This document shows, one piece after another, positions 8,420 through 16,333 of a stretch of 64,000 bases of DNA. Source of the stretch: Pseudomonas sp. IPO3778 (GTDB lineage: Bacteria > Pseudomonadota > Gammaproteobacteria > Pseudomonadales > Pseudomonadaceae); contig NZ_JACARC010000013.1 of the NCBI RefSeq assembly GCF_013386825.1, forward strand, positions 28,381 through 92,380, in the 5' to 3' direction. A model generated the notes under the pieces. The model was not told the origin of the DNA and did no database searches. It saw nothing but the letters and a program-made list of their open reading frames with translations. Numbering within the stretch: the first letter of the stretch is position 1; the number at the start of each line of letters is the position of its first letter. A program made the position numbers and the translations under genes.

Positions 8420-9573
8420 AGGGCATTCCTGAGGGTTTGCAGGTTCGCCACCTGGCGGCTGAAGTCGGCGCTGGAGAGCCGTTTCGCCGGGAGTGGGCCG
8501 AGGGCCTGGCTGATGACGAGGGTGGGTTGGCGGGACAGACGTTCAAGGACCCGTGATTGTTCGGCGGTGTCGAGGTGTTCGAAACCGGGATGACGGCGCC
8601 GGGCTGTGCGCTGGATGTCGTGCTGCAAGGCTTGCAGCAGAGCGTTTTGCCCGCCGCGGCGTAGCAGGAAGTCGGCGCTGGCTTTCAAGTGTTCCTGCAA
8701 TTGCCGGCGGGCCTTGGGGGCCGGTTGCCGGGTCGGGCCGTGGCGGACGCTGGCGTGCCATAGCCCCAGGGCGATCAGTGCAGCAAGTGCCACCAGGGCC
8801 TGGGGGAAGTAGCGCAGCAGCAGGCTGAACAGGTCCTCGGCATCAGTGTTAAACAGCAGCGTGACCTGAGTGCCTTGGCTCAGGTACCAGAGCAGCCAGG
8901 CATTATCGTGTTGGCCGATGGCCGGGCTTTTCCACAGGTCGCTGTCGGTAACCACTGTCACACGGCCTTGCCCGAGGTTGATCTGCATCAGGTGGGTCGA
9001 CTTGGCACTGTTGGCCGAGAATTGCGCCAGGTGCCTGGGGTCGGTGAGGTTGAAGTCAGTGTCGAAGCTGAAATAGGCCGGCGCCGTTTCGTTGTCCACA
9101 TAGAGTTTGGTCAGGTCCGGCGCTTTCTTTTTACGCGCAGGGGCTGGTGCGTCGAACGCTTCACTGAAGGATTGATGTACCTGCACGCGGTCCAGCAGCA
9201 GGTCACCGCTTTTGCCGGTGTCCTCGTCCCACAGTGCCTCGGCCACCAGCAGCAGGTGGCCGCCATCTCTGGTCCATTGCAGCAGTTGATCAACCTGGGG
9301 CGGGCTCATGTTGCTGCGCTCGCCCAGCAATAACAGGCTGTTGCCTTCGGGCGAAAGGCTGGCCAGCCGCTCCAGGCTGTTGGTCTGTTCCACCACCAGG
9401 CCTTGCTGGCGCAGAAAATGTTCCGCCGCAAGGTAGGGGTTGGCGAGGGCTTCAGGCGAAGGGCCGCGATCGACCACCTCCTGGTATGGAATCGCCTTGT
9501 GCCAGGCATATAAGCCGCCTGCGGCCAACAGACATGTCACAAGCAGCCCCACCCACAGCAATGGCCGGTTCAT
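8416..9573 (-). CDS. DUF4350 membrane protein
   Basis: A 385-residue protein with an N-terminal transmembrane helix (about 5-24), then a roughly 220-residue extracytoplasmic segment resembling the ThuA/GATase-like DUF4350 domain (LLLLGERSNMSPPQVDQLL, GGHLLLVAEALWD). A second transmembrane helix (about 255-275, ALVALAALIALGLWHAS) and a basic cytoplasmic tail follow. It overlaps DUF4129 upstream and moxR downstream by ATGA at both ends. Biochemical function is unknown; the family recurs in this operon type. Confidence 0.85.
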   Translation of the reverse strand: MNRPLLWVGLLVTCLLAAGGLYAWHKAIPYQEVVDRGPSPEALANPYLAAEHFLRQQGLVVEQTNSLERLASLSPEGNSLLLLGERSNMSPPQVDQLLQWTRDGGHLLLVAEALWDEDTGKSGDLLLDRVQVHQSFSEAFDAPAPARKKKAPDLTKLYVDNETAPAYFSFDTDFNLTDPRHLAQFSANSAKSTHLMQINLGQGRVTVVTDSDLWKSPAIGQHDNAWLLWYLSQGTQVTLLFNTDAEDLFSLLLRYFPQALVALAALIALGLWHASVRHGPTRQPAPKARRQLQEHLKASADFLLRRGGQNALLQALQHDIQRTARRRHPGFEHLDTAEQSRVLERLSRQPTLVISQALGPLPAKRLSSADFSRQVANLQTLRNAL

Positions 9574-11099
9574 TGCGCCGCTCCCGAGCCGAACAGGGCT
9601 CGCCAGCTGTTGCAGAGCTGTTGTTGTGCGAGGGCAGGAGGCAGGCGGTGGCCATAGGCAAGGTTTTGCCAGTAGCGGGTCAGTTCATCACTGAATGCCA
9701 GCAACTGCGGTTGTTGCAGTTGGCGGATGTGTTCCAGGACCTGGCCTTCGGTGTCGGCGCTTTTCAGCGGCAGGTTGAAGTCGTGCAGCAGGCGGCTAAG
9801 CAAGCCACGGTAAAGCAAACCGAGAGCTTCCCGAGGCTGGGTTGCCCAGAGCTGTTCGGCGGTGCCGGCGATGTCTTCCGGCAGCGTGTCGGCCCCCAGT
9901 TCGAGGCCGAACAACTGTGGGGGAACGGGGTTGGCAGCCTTGGGCTTGTGCGGTCTGCGTCGGCTGACAAACGCATGCAGCCAGTCGCGATAACGCCAGA
10001 TCACCAGGGCCAGCACACCCACCAGCAATCCCCAGAGCAGTACCTCAAGCCCTTTCGCGATGTGCTTGAACGAATCGCTGTTGAGGTTTTTCAGGAATGC
10101 TTCCAGCCAGGCCGGCAGCTTGGCGTCACCTGCCGCTTTGTTTTTGTCTGTGGCTTTATCCTCGCCGAAGCGATAACGGGTGACGGTCTCCGGGTTTTTG
10201 AACGGTGGCTGTCCCAGCAGCGCCTTGATCGACTGATTGGCCGATTGCGTACTCAGGTGCTTTTGGGGAACCGGCTCATCCGCCCATACCGGTGGCGCCG
10301 TCGGGACCAGCATCAGCCCGATTACCAGCAGCAGGACCGGTGCCACACCACTCAGGCGCTGGCGCAGTCGACGGAATACCAGTTCCAGGTCCCAGGCTTC
10401 CAGTACGGTGCGGCGGTTCAGGTACAGGCTGAAACCACAGGCGACGTAGATAGGCTCCCAGAACACCAGGATCAAGGCGTAGAAGGCGTTGGTCAGGTGT
10501 TCCAGCCAGCGCCATTCGTTCCCGGCGGTGAGTACCAGCTGTTGCCAATCCCAATCCCGTTCGACCTGTTGCGGCAGGAAGAAATAGAACACGGCCATCA
10601 ACCCGAACCACAGGGCGATTTCCAGGTGCACCCCGATCAGGGTCAGCCACCGGGCAGCGCCAGCGTTGCGTTGTTGCAGTACCCCGAGACGGTGTTGGCG
10701 TGCCGGGCCTTGCAGGCCCTCGAGCTGGACCACCGGCATCACGAAGCTGCGGCTCAGGCTGAAGCGCCGCCACGTCAGGCTGGCCAGCAGTTGGCCCTTG
10801 AGCAGGCTCGGCCATTGGCGCAGGGCCTGCTTGAGGCTGGGTGTTTCGCCAAACAGGGCCTTGGACAGGATATACAGTGGCAGCCGGTCGAATGCCGGTT
10901 TCAGCCACCAGAACAACAACAGCGCGGTGGTGGGATGATTCCACAGCAGTGCGCTGAGCAGGGCGAAGACCGGCAAGGTCACGATGGCCCAACTGCCCAT
11001 CAGCAACAGCCGATGTTCGCGGGCCAGCAGGATGCCCAGGTCCATGGCTTCCCAGGAGGTACGCGGACGGATCACGACGCTGGCATCACTCAGGCGCAT
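9570..11099 (-). CDS. DUF4129 multi-pass membrane protein
   Basis: About 509 residues. Several hydrophobic segments occupy the first 330 residues, with one more helix around 350 (VLLWGLLVGVLALVIW). The C-terminal soluble DUF4129 region has the pattern of two short helices (PREALGLLYRGLLSRLLHD, then ELTRYWQNLAYGHRLPP). The start is placed at the ATG at 11099 (MRLSDASVVIRP), overlapping the SpoIIM gene by 14 bases; an ATG at 11117 is also possible. The stop overlaps DUF4350 by ATGA. No enzymatic motif is recognised. Confidence 0.83.
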   Translation of the reverse strand: MRLSDASVVIRPRTSWEAMDLGILLAREHRLLLMGSWAIVTLPVFALLSALLWNHPTTALLLFWWLKPAFDRLPLYILSKALFGETPSLKQALRQWPSLLKGQLLASLTWRRFSLSRSFVMPVVQLEGLQGPARQHRLGVLQQRNAGAARWLTLIGVHLEIALWFGLMAVFYFFLPQQVERDWDWQQLVLTAGNEWRWLEHLTNAFYALILVFWEPIYVACGFSLYLNRRTVLEAWDLELVFRRLRQRLSGVAPVLLLVIGLMLVPTAPPVWADEPVPQKHLSTQSANQSIKALLGQPPFKNPETVTRYRFGEDKATDKNKAAGDAKLPAWLEAFLKNLNSDSFKHIAKGLEVLLWGLLVGVLALVIWRYRDWLHAFVSRRRPHKPKAANPVPPQLFGLELGADTLPEDIAGTAEQLWATQPREALGLLYRGLLSRLLHDFNLPLKSADTEGQVLEHIRQLQQPQLLAFSDELTRYWQNLAYGHRLPPALAQQQLCNSWRALFGSGAAQ

Positions 11100-12066
11100 G
11101 GCGATTGCGTCCGGCAAACAGCAGATAGGCCGCCATCAGCAACCACAGGGCCGCGCCCGCCAGGTACTTGATCCACGGCGCCACGGCGGTGGTGGAAGAC
11201 CAATACGCTTCGATAAACGCGGCGATCAGCAGGAACACCATCACCCCACAAATCATTTGCACACTTTTACGCGCGGCCAGTCTCAGGGATTCGCTTCTTG
11301 TCAGTTGCCCCGGTGCAATCAATGCCCAGCCCAGTTGCAGGCCTGCTGCGCCAGCCAGGGCAATGGCGCTCAGTTCGAAGGCGCCATGGCCAATCACAAA
11401 TGACCAGAAGGTCTGACCGTAGCCGATTTGTGTCAGGTGCCCGGCGACGGCACCAATGATCAGGCCATTGAAAAACAGGAAGAACACGCTGCCCAGGCCA
11501 AACAACAGCCCGGCGGCAAAGGTCTGGAAGGCGATGCCGATGTTGTGCATGACGTAGTAGCCAAACATCATCCAGTCTTCGCTGGACGCGCGTTCGGCTG
11601 CCCGGCCCAGGCGGCTGGCGTCGGGATCGTACATGCCCTGCATCTCGGCCACTTGCTGGGGGCTGACGATGCTGTAGATCAGGTCCGGAAACAGGTACAC
11701 CAGCAAGGCGATGCCGATCAGGCTGCCAAAGAACAGCAGGCTGGCGGCCAGCACGAATGGCCATTGGGCGCGAACCAGCCTGGGGAAGTCGGCCAACAGG
11801 AAACCCAGTACGTTTGCGCCGAGCTGGCTGCGATGGCGATACAGCTGTTGATGGCCGCGCAAGGCAAGCTGTTGCAGCGGGTCAACCAGATAACTGCTGT
11901 AGCCGCGCTCTTGGGCCAGGGCCAGGTGCTGGCACAACTGCCGGTATTGATGGGGGAAGTTGGCGAAGTCAGTGCCCTTGGTTTTACCTTTTTCCAGCTG
12001 TGCCAGTTGCGCGGCAAAGGCCTGCCATTGCGGCTGATGACGGCTTTCGAAAAGACTCTGTTTCAT
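11086..12066 (-). CDS. Stage II sporulation protein M (SpoIIM/DUF95) family membrane protein
   Basis: A 326-residue integral membrane protein with a soluble N-terminal helical region of about 105 residues, then five or so transmembrane helices. The family core is visible: YYVMHNIGIAFQTFAAG, FNGLIIGAVAGHL and GHGAFELSAIALAGAAGLQLG. SpoIIM acts in peptidoglycan degradation during Bacillus engulfment; Pseudomonas does not sporulate, so the role here must differ. The start overlaps the RDD stop by ATGA and the stop overlaps DUF4129. Family assignment is good; function is unknown. Confidence 0.88.
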   Translation of the reverse strand: MKQSLFESRHQPQWQAFAAQLAQLEKGKTKGTDFANFPHQYRQLCQHLALAQERGYSSYLVDPLQQLALRGHQQLYRHRSQLGANVLGFLLADFPRLVRAQWPFVLAASLLFFGSLIGIALLVYLFPDLIYSIVSPQQVAEMQGMYDPDASRLGRAAERASSEDWMMFGYYVMHNIGIAFQTFAAGLLFGLGSVFFLFFNGLIIGAVAGHLTQIGYGQTFWSFVIGHGAFELSAIALAGAAGLQLGWALIAPGQLTRSESLRLAARKSVQMICGVMVFLLIAAFIEAYWSSTTAVAPWIKYLAGAALWLLMAAYLLFAGRNRHAPE

Positions 12067-12755
12067 GCGGGCCCCAACAAACCGCGGGCCACGCCGTTGA
12101 GTTCTGTGACGGCGCGGGCAGGGGAGACCTGCAAGGGCATGGCCAGGATTGCGGCCAGTTCGTTGACCCGTTCGGTGGACAGTTCGGCCTGGCGTTCGGC
12201 GAAGCTGAGTATCGCCCGTTGCTCGTTCAGCTCAAGGGCGAACGGCAGGCGAAGCGCAGCAGCTTGCGGCACTTGTGGACGGGAAAGTGGTTGTTCGCGG
12301 TAAATCACCAGGGTCCCGGCCGCCAGGTCACCCAGGCGCTTGAAGTTAGGGTGTTGCAGGCAACTGATGGCGCCGAGGAAGTAGCCAAACGGCAGCATGT
12401 CGACAAAACGCAGCAGGTTGCGGATCAGCGAGGCGGACCAGCCGATGGGCGTGCCGTCGTCCTGTACCACCCGCAGGCCCATGATTTGCTTGCCGGGCGA
12501 GCAGCCCTGGTTGAGCACTTCGAACAGCACCATGTACCACCAGCTGACGAGGAACAGCAACAGCGAGCCCAGGCCAATGCCCAGGTTGCCGAGAAAGGCG
12601 AGGGCCATGAACAGAATGCCGAGAAGCAGGCCACGCAACCCCAGGTCGAAGGCAAAGGCCAGCGAGCGGACCATCAGGCCGGCCGGGCGCAGGGGCAGGT
12701 CAATGCCCTCCGGGGTCTCGATCTGGTGGCGGGTATCCAGTGGCGCAGGTGGCAT
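12063..12755 (-). CDS. RDD-family membrane protein, first gene of the MoxR operon
   Basis: A 230-residue protein with an RDD domain: the family's initial Arg-Asp-Asp region reads RSLAFAFDLGLRGL at about 30-43. Two to three transmembrane helices follow (about 45-90), and GCSPGKQIMGLRV at about 105-117 is a hallmark of the family. The soluble C-terminal tail is specific to this operon type. It heads the leftward six-gene operon; each junction down to moxR overlaps by 4-14 bases. The promoter presumably lies in the 189-base gap before exonuclease I, but I could not fix it. Confidence 0.88.
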   Translation of the reverse strand: MPPAPLDTRHQIETPEGIDLPLRPAGLMVRSLAFAFDLGLRGLLLGILFMALAFLGNLGIGLGSLLLFLVSWWYMVLFEVLNQGCSPGKQIMGLRVVQDDGTPIGWSASLIRNLLRFVDMLPFGYFLGAISCLQHPNFKRLGDLAAGTLVIYREQPLSRPQVPQAAALRLPFALELNEQRAILSFAERQAELSTERVNELAAILAMPLQVSPARAVTELNGVARGLLGPA

Positions 12756-12858
12756 CGCGGTCCTTGGCAGTGCAGTGCTGGCGCCTGGGCGGCAGCGGCG
12801 GGGTTGGAAAGACGGATGCTAGCAGTGTCGACGCTGGAAGCAACCACTCAACGATTTA

Positions 12859-12874
12859 CTGAATGTTTGTACAG
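12859..12874. promoter_or_regulatory. LexA-box-like dyad in the RDD / exonuclease I intergenic gap
   Basis: CTGAATGTTTGTACAG has the CTG-N10-CAG frame of a gammaproteobacterial LexA site, 71 bases upstream of the exonuclease I start. The central bases are T-rich but less AT-alternating than the consensus. It could equally serve the divergent RDD operon. Confidence 0.35.
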
Positions 12875-12944
12875 TAAACACAACGCTGGCCCCCGATGCC
12901 TTCAAGCGCCTAGACTTTGCCGGTCATCAGCACAGGAATAGCCC

Positions 12945-14372
12945 GTGACCACCATTTTCTGGTACGACTATGAAACCACCGGCATCAATCCGCGTACCGA
13001 CCGCCCGCTGCAGGTAGCCGGCATTCGCACCGACCTTGAGCTTAACGAGGTCGGGCCGCCGGTCAATCTCTACTGCCAGCCCAGCGACGATATCCTGCCC
13101 CATCCGGCAGCGTGCGCGATTACTGGCATCACCCCTGGCGTGCTGGCGGAAAAAGGCTTGGCCGAAGCCGACTTCATGACTCGGGTGCACGCCGAACTGG
13201 CGGCGCCAGGCACGTGTGGCGCCGGCTACAACACCTTGCGTTTTGACGATGAGATGACGCGCTACAGTTTGTATCGCAACTTTTTTGACCCTTACGCCCG
13301 TGAGTGGCAAGGCGGTAACAGCCGCTGGGACCTGATCGACGTGGTACGCACCGCTTACGCCCTGCGCCCGGACGGGATCGTCTGGCCGCAGCAGGACGGG
13401 CGCGTCACCCTCAAGCTGGAGCGTTTGACGGCCGCCAATGGCATCGATCACGGCCAGGCCCACGACGCACTGTCCGACGTGCGCGCCACCATCGCGTTGG
13501 CCCGGTTGATCCGCGAGAAGCAACCCAAGCTCTATGACTGGCTTTTTCAGCTACGCAGCAAACAACGGGTCATGGACCAGGTGCGGTTGTTGCAACCGAT
13601 GGTGCATATCTCCGGCCGTTTTTCTGCCGAACATCATTACCTGGGTGTGGTATTGCCGCTGGCGTGGCATCCGCGCAATCGCAATGCATTGATCGTCAGC
13701 GACCTGGGGCTCGATCCACAGGGGCTGCTGGACGAGGACGCCGATACCTTGCGTCAGCGCTTGTATACCCGCCGTGACGATCTGGCCGAAGGTGAATTGC
13801 CGGTACCGCTCAAGCTGCTGCACATCAATCGTTGCCCGGTGGTTGCACCGTTAAGTGTACTTCGGGCGCAAGACCGCGAGCGCCTGCAACTGGATATGGA
13901 TGAGTACGCTGCTCGCGCCCTGCGGCTTAGCGACGCACAAGAACTATGGCGCGATAAATTAGCGGCGATTTATGCCGAGGAAGATTTTGCATCGAGCGCC
14001 GATCCGGAGCAGCAGCTATACGATGGTTTTATCGGTGATCGTGATCGACGTTTATGCGAACAAGTGCGAGTCGCTGAGCCTGAGCAACTAGCACGGCAGC
14101 AATGGCCTTTCGATGATGAACGTTTGCCTGAATTATTATTTCGCTATCGCGCCCGTAACTTCCCTGAGACCCTGAATAGTGAGGAGCAACAACGCTGGAG
14201 AGTTTTCTGTCAGCAACGTTTGTCAGACCCGCAATGGGGGGCGCCCAATACCCTTGAGGCGTTTAAACAAGCGCGTCTTGATTTGGCTGTTAGTGCTACA
14301 CCGTTTCAGCTGAAGGTGCTCGATGAGTGGCAGGAATATGCTGATTCTTTAGCGAGCCGGATGAGCCTGTAA
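12945..14372 (+). CDS. sbcB: Exodeoxyribonuclease I
   Basis: A 475-residue 3'-5' single-strand-specific DNA exonuclease used in recombination and mismatch repair. The DEDDh exonuclease domain begins at once: DYETTG supplies Asp8 and Glu10, GYNTLRFDDEMTRYS supplies the second acidic motif, and HDALSDVRATIALARL the last (His and Asp). The SH3-like and C-terminal domains of ExoI follow. The length matches E. coli SbcB (475). The start is GTG at 12945 with AGGAA just upstream. Codon use in the final third is more AT-rich than in the first two thirds. It is transcribed divergently from the RDD operon and ends at a hairpin shared with mvaT. Confidence 0.95.
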   Translation: MTTIFWYDYETTGINPRTDRPLQVAGIRTDLELNEVGPPVNLYCQPSDDILPHPAACAITGITPGVLAEKGLAEADFMTRVHAELAAPGTCGAGYNTLRFDDEMTRYSLYRNFFDPYAREWQGGNSRWDLIDVVRTAYALRPDGIVWPQQDGRVTLKLERLTAANGIDHGQAHDALSDVRATIALARLIREKQPKLYDWLFQLRSKQRVMDQVRLLQPMVHISGRFSAEHHYLGVVLPLAWHPRNRNALIVSDLGLDPQGLLDEDADTLRQRLYTRRDDLAEGELPVPLKLLHINRCPVVAPLSVLRAQDRERLQLDMDEYAARALRLSDAQELWRDKLAAIYAEEDFASSADPEQQLYDGFIGDRDRRLCEQVRVAEPEQLARQQWPFDDERLPELLFRYRARNFPETLNSEEQQRWRVFCQQRLSDPQWGAPNTLEAFKQARLDLAVSATPFQLKVLDEWQEYADSLASRMSL

Positions 14373-14404
14373 ACGGCGCCCGGGTAAAATACGGGCAATA
14401 AAAA

Positions 14405-14422
14405 ACGCCAGCTAGCTGGCGT
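14405..14422. terminator. Bidirectional intrinsic terminator between sbcB and mvaT
   Basis: ACGCCAGCTAGCTGGCGT is a perfect palindrome flanked by AAAAA on the left and TTTTA on the right, between two convergent genes. Confidence 0.85.
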
Positions 14423-14462
14423 CTTTTATAGCGTTGCGTATCACGCAGCGTCCTTGCGTGGC

Positions 14463-14837
14463 TTAGCCCAGCAGGGTAGCCCAACCTTCAACTACGTCGC
14501 CGCCCCACTTGGCTTTCCACTCTTTCAGCGTTTTGTGGTTGCCACCTTTGGTTTCAATCACTTCGCCGTTGTGCGGGTTTTTGTATTGTTTAACCTTGCG
14601 CGCACGCTTGGTGCCGGTAGTTTTTACGGCACCACGTGGAGCCTTAACTTTCGACTCTGGATCCAGCAGCGCAATGATGTCACGCAGGGATTTGGAGTAC
14701 TCGCCCATCAGGGTGCGCAATTTGCCTTCGAATTCCAGCTCGGTTTGCAGTTTGTCGTCTTGGGACAGGTTCTTCAACCGGGCTTGCAGCTCTTTGATCG
14801 CTTCTTCGGTGGCGCGGTATTCGTTGATCAGGGACAT
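14463..14837 (-). CDS. mvaT: H-NS-family nucleoid protein MvaT
   Basis: A 124-residue xenogeneic silencer of Pseudomonas that binds AT-rich DNA. The N-terminal coiled coil (about 1-60, MSLINEYRATEEAIKELQAR) drives oligomerisation. The C-terminal DNA-binding domain (about 80-124) contains KGGNHKTLKEWKAKWG, with the GGN loop that enters the minor groove. I chose the ATG at 14837 over a 16-codon longer reading because it gives the known N terminus and length of MvaT. The 350-base upstream region is unusually AT-rich, which would fit autoregulation. From memory, mvaT also lies between sbcB and purU in P. aeruginosa. Confidence 0.96.
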   Translation of the reverse strand: MSLINEYRATEEAIKELQARLKNLSQDDKLQTELEFEGKLRTLMGEYSKSLRDIIALLDPESKVKAPRGAVKTTGTKRARKVKQYKNPHNGEVIETKGGNHKTLKEWKAKWGGDVVEGWATLLG

Positions 14838-15187
14838 GGGGACTACCTTATTTAGGGCGCTGGGTGAAAGGGGATAGTGGCCCAATAATAGTCAGACGGT
14901 TTGCCCAAGTAAACATTTAAGACCGCATTTATGTAATTTACTTTGATTGTTTGTGGCGAAAGCGTGGGGTTGAGTTAAATAGTAAGGGTTAAGACCTAAA
15001 GATGCTCTCGTTAAGTCTTGGCTTACTGCCGGAGTCCACGCGTTTGCACACATATAGTGGGTAAAACCTTACGCTATTAAGGGGCAGGGCTGACGCGGGC
15101 GGTCAGAATAAGCGTTGAGGAATACTGCAGTTTTTCTGCGCAATCGCTAGAATGGCGGCCTTTGCGAAGTTCTGGAGTTTCCCCCTA
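14838..15187. other. AT-rich intergenic region between mvaT and purU
   Basis: About 350 bases without a credible gene. The first 150 bases are AT-rich against the GC-rich background (TAAACATTTAAG, TTATGTAATTTACTTTG), a plausible binding platform for MvaT itself. Divergent promoters for mvaT and purU must lie here, but I could not fix -35/-10 pairs with confidence. Confidence 0.5.
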
Positions 15188-16036
15188 ATGCGCACTTTTC
15201 GGCTGGTGATTGCTTGCCCGGACCGGGTTGGCATCGTTGCCAAGGTCAGTAACTTTCTGGCTTCCCACAACGGCTGGATCACCGAAGCGAGCCATCACTC
15301 GGACAATCTCAGCGGTTGGTTTTTCATGCGTCACGAAATTCGTGCCGATACGCTGCCCTTTGGCCTGGAGGCATTTCGCGAGGCATTTGCGCCGATCGCT
15401 GAAGAGTTCTCGATGACCTGGCGCATCACTGACACGGAACAGAAAAAACGCGTGGTCCTGATGGCCAGCCGTGAGTCCCACTGCCTGGCCGACTTGCTGC
15501 ACCGCTGGCACAGCGACGAACTGGACTGCGAGATCTCCTGCGTGATTTCCAACCATGACGACCTGCGCAGCATGGTCGAGTGGCATGGCATCCCGTATTA
15601 CCACGTCCCGGTCAACCCGCAGGATAAGGAGCCGGCGTTCGCCGAAGTTTCACGCCTGGTCAAACAGCACGATGCAGACGTCGTGGTGCTGGCGCGTTAC
15701 ATGCAGATCCTGCCGCCGGATTTGTGCCGTGAGTACGCCGGGAAGGTGATCAACATTCACCACAGCTTCCTGCCGTCGTTTGTGGGTGCCAAGCCGTATC
15801 ACCAGGCGTCGTTGCGTGGCGTTAAGTTGATCGGCGCTACGTGCCACTACGTCACCGAAGAGTTGGACGCCGGTCCGATCATCGAGCAGGACGTAGTACG
15901 TGTCAGCCATAGCGACAGCATCGAAGATATGGTCCGTTTTGGCCGCGACGTCGAGAAGATGGTGCTGGCTCGTGGCCTGCGTTACCACTTGGAAGACCGC
16001 GTGCTGGTGCACGGCAACAAGACCGTCGTCTTCTGA
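15188..16036 (+). CDS. purU: Formyltetrahydrofolate deformylase
   Basis: Hydrolyses 10-formyltetrahydrofolate to tetrahydrofolate and formate, balancing one-carbon pools and feeding formate to purine synthesis. The 282-residue protein has an N-terminal ACT domain (about 5-80; RLVIACPDRVGIVAKVSNFL) and a C-terminal formyltransferase-fold hydrolase domain with the catalytic HHSFLPSF segment and the GATCHYVTEELDAGPIIEQD segment. I chose the ATG at 15188, which begins exactly at the ACT domain, over an in-frame start 36 bases earlier. From memory, P. aeruginosa purU1 is beside mvaT, as here. Confidence 0.95.
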   Translation: MRTFRLVIACPDRVGIVAKVSNFLASHNGWITEASHHSDNLSGWFFMRHEIRADTLPFGLEAFREAFAPIAEEFSMTWRITDTEQKKRVVLMASRESHCLADLLHRWHSDELDCEISCVISNHDDLRSMVEWHGIPYYHVPVNPQDKEPAFAEVSRLVKQHDADVVVLARYMQILPPDLCREYAGKVINIHHSFLPSFVGAKPYHQASLRGVKLIGATCHYVTEELDAGPIIEQDVVRVSHSDSIEDMVRFGRDVEKMVLARGLRYHLEDRVLVHGNKTVVF

Positions 16037-16060
16037 TTGACCTGTTTTGATTGAAGAATA

Positions 16061-16095
16061 AAGGGCCTGGGCGTTAAATCGCTGCAGGCCCTTTT
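16061..16095 (+). terminator. Intrinsic terminator after purU
   Basis: AAGGGCCTG pairs with CAGGCCCTT across a loop of about 15 bases and runs into TTTTT. Confidence 0.8.
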
Positions 16096-16122
16096 TCTTG
16101 GGTGACAGGTGAGGATTGGAGA

Positions 16123-16323
16123 ATGAGCGATCCACTGGATAAGGCCACTTCCAAAGCCCCCGCGACACTGGGGGAAGGTTGTTTGAGCCGGTATGACCCG
16201 GATGACCTGAGCAGTGAGGACGGCACCGAATTTCCAGGCGCCGCCGAGTTGTGGGAACAGTTGCAGGACACATCTGATTCGCTGGAAGAAAAGGCGTCAG
16301 CCGCTGCGCAAGGCAGCAACTGA
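16123..16323 (+). CDS. Small acidic hypothetical protein
   Basis: A 66-residue, strongly acidic protein (MSDPLDKATSKAPATLGEGC...). It has no hydrophobic segment and no motif I recognise. GGAG sits 3 bases before the ATG at 16123, closer than usual; a GTG at 16102 would add seven residues. It lies between the purU terminator and the convergent chemoreceptor gene, 10 bases from its stop, so it probably has its own promoter. Composition and ribosome site support a real gene, but the function is unknown. Confidence 0.55.
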   Translation: MSDPLDKATSKAPATLGEGCLSRYDPDDLSSEDGTEFPGAAELWEQLQDTSDSLEEKASAAAQGSN

Positions 16324-16333
16324 GCCTGCTGGA

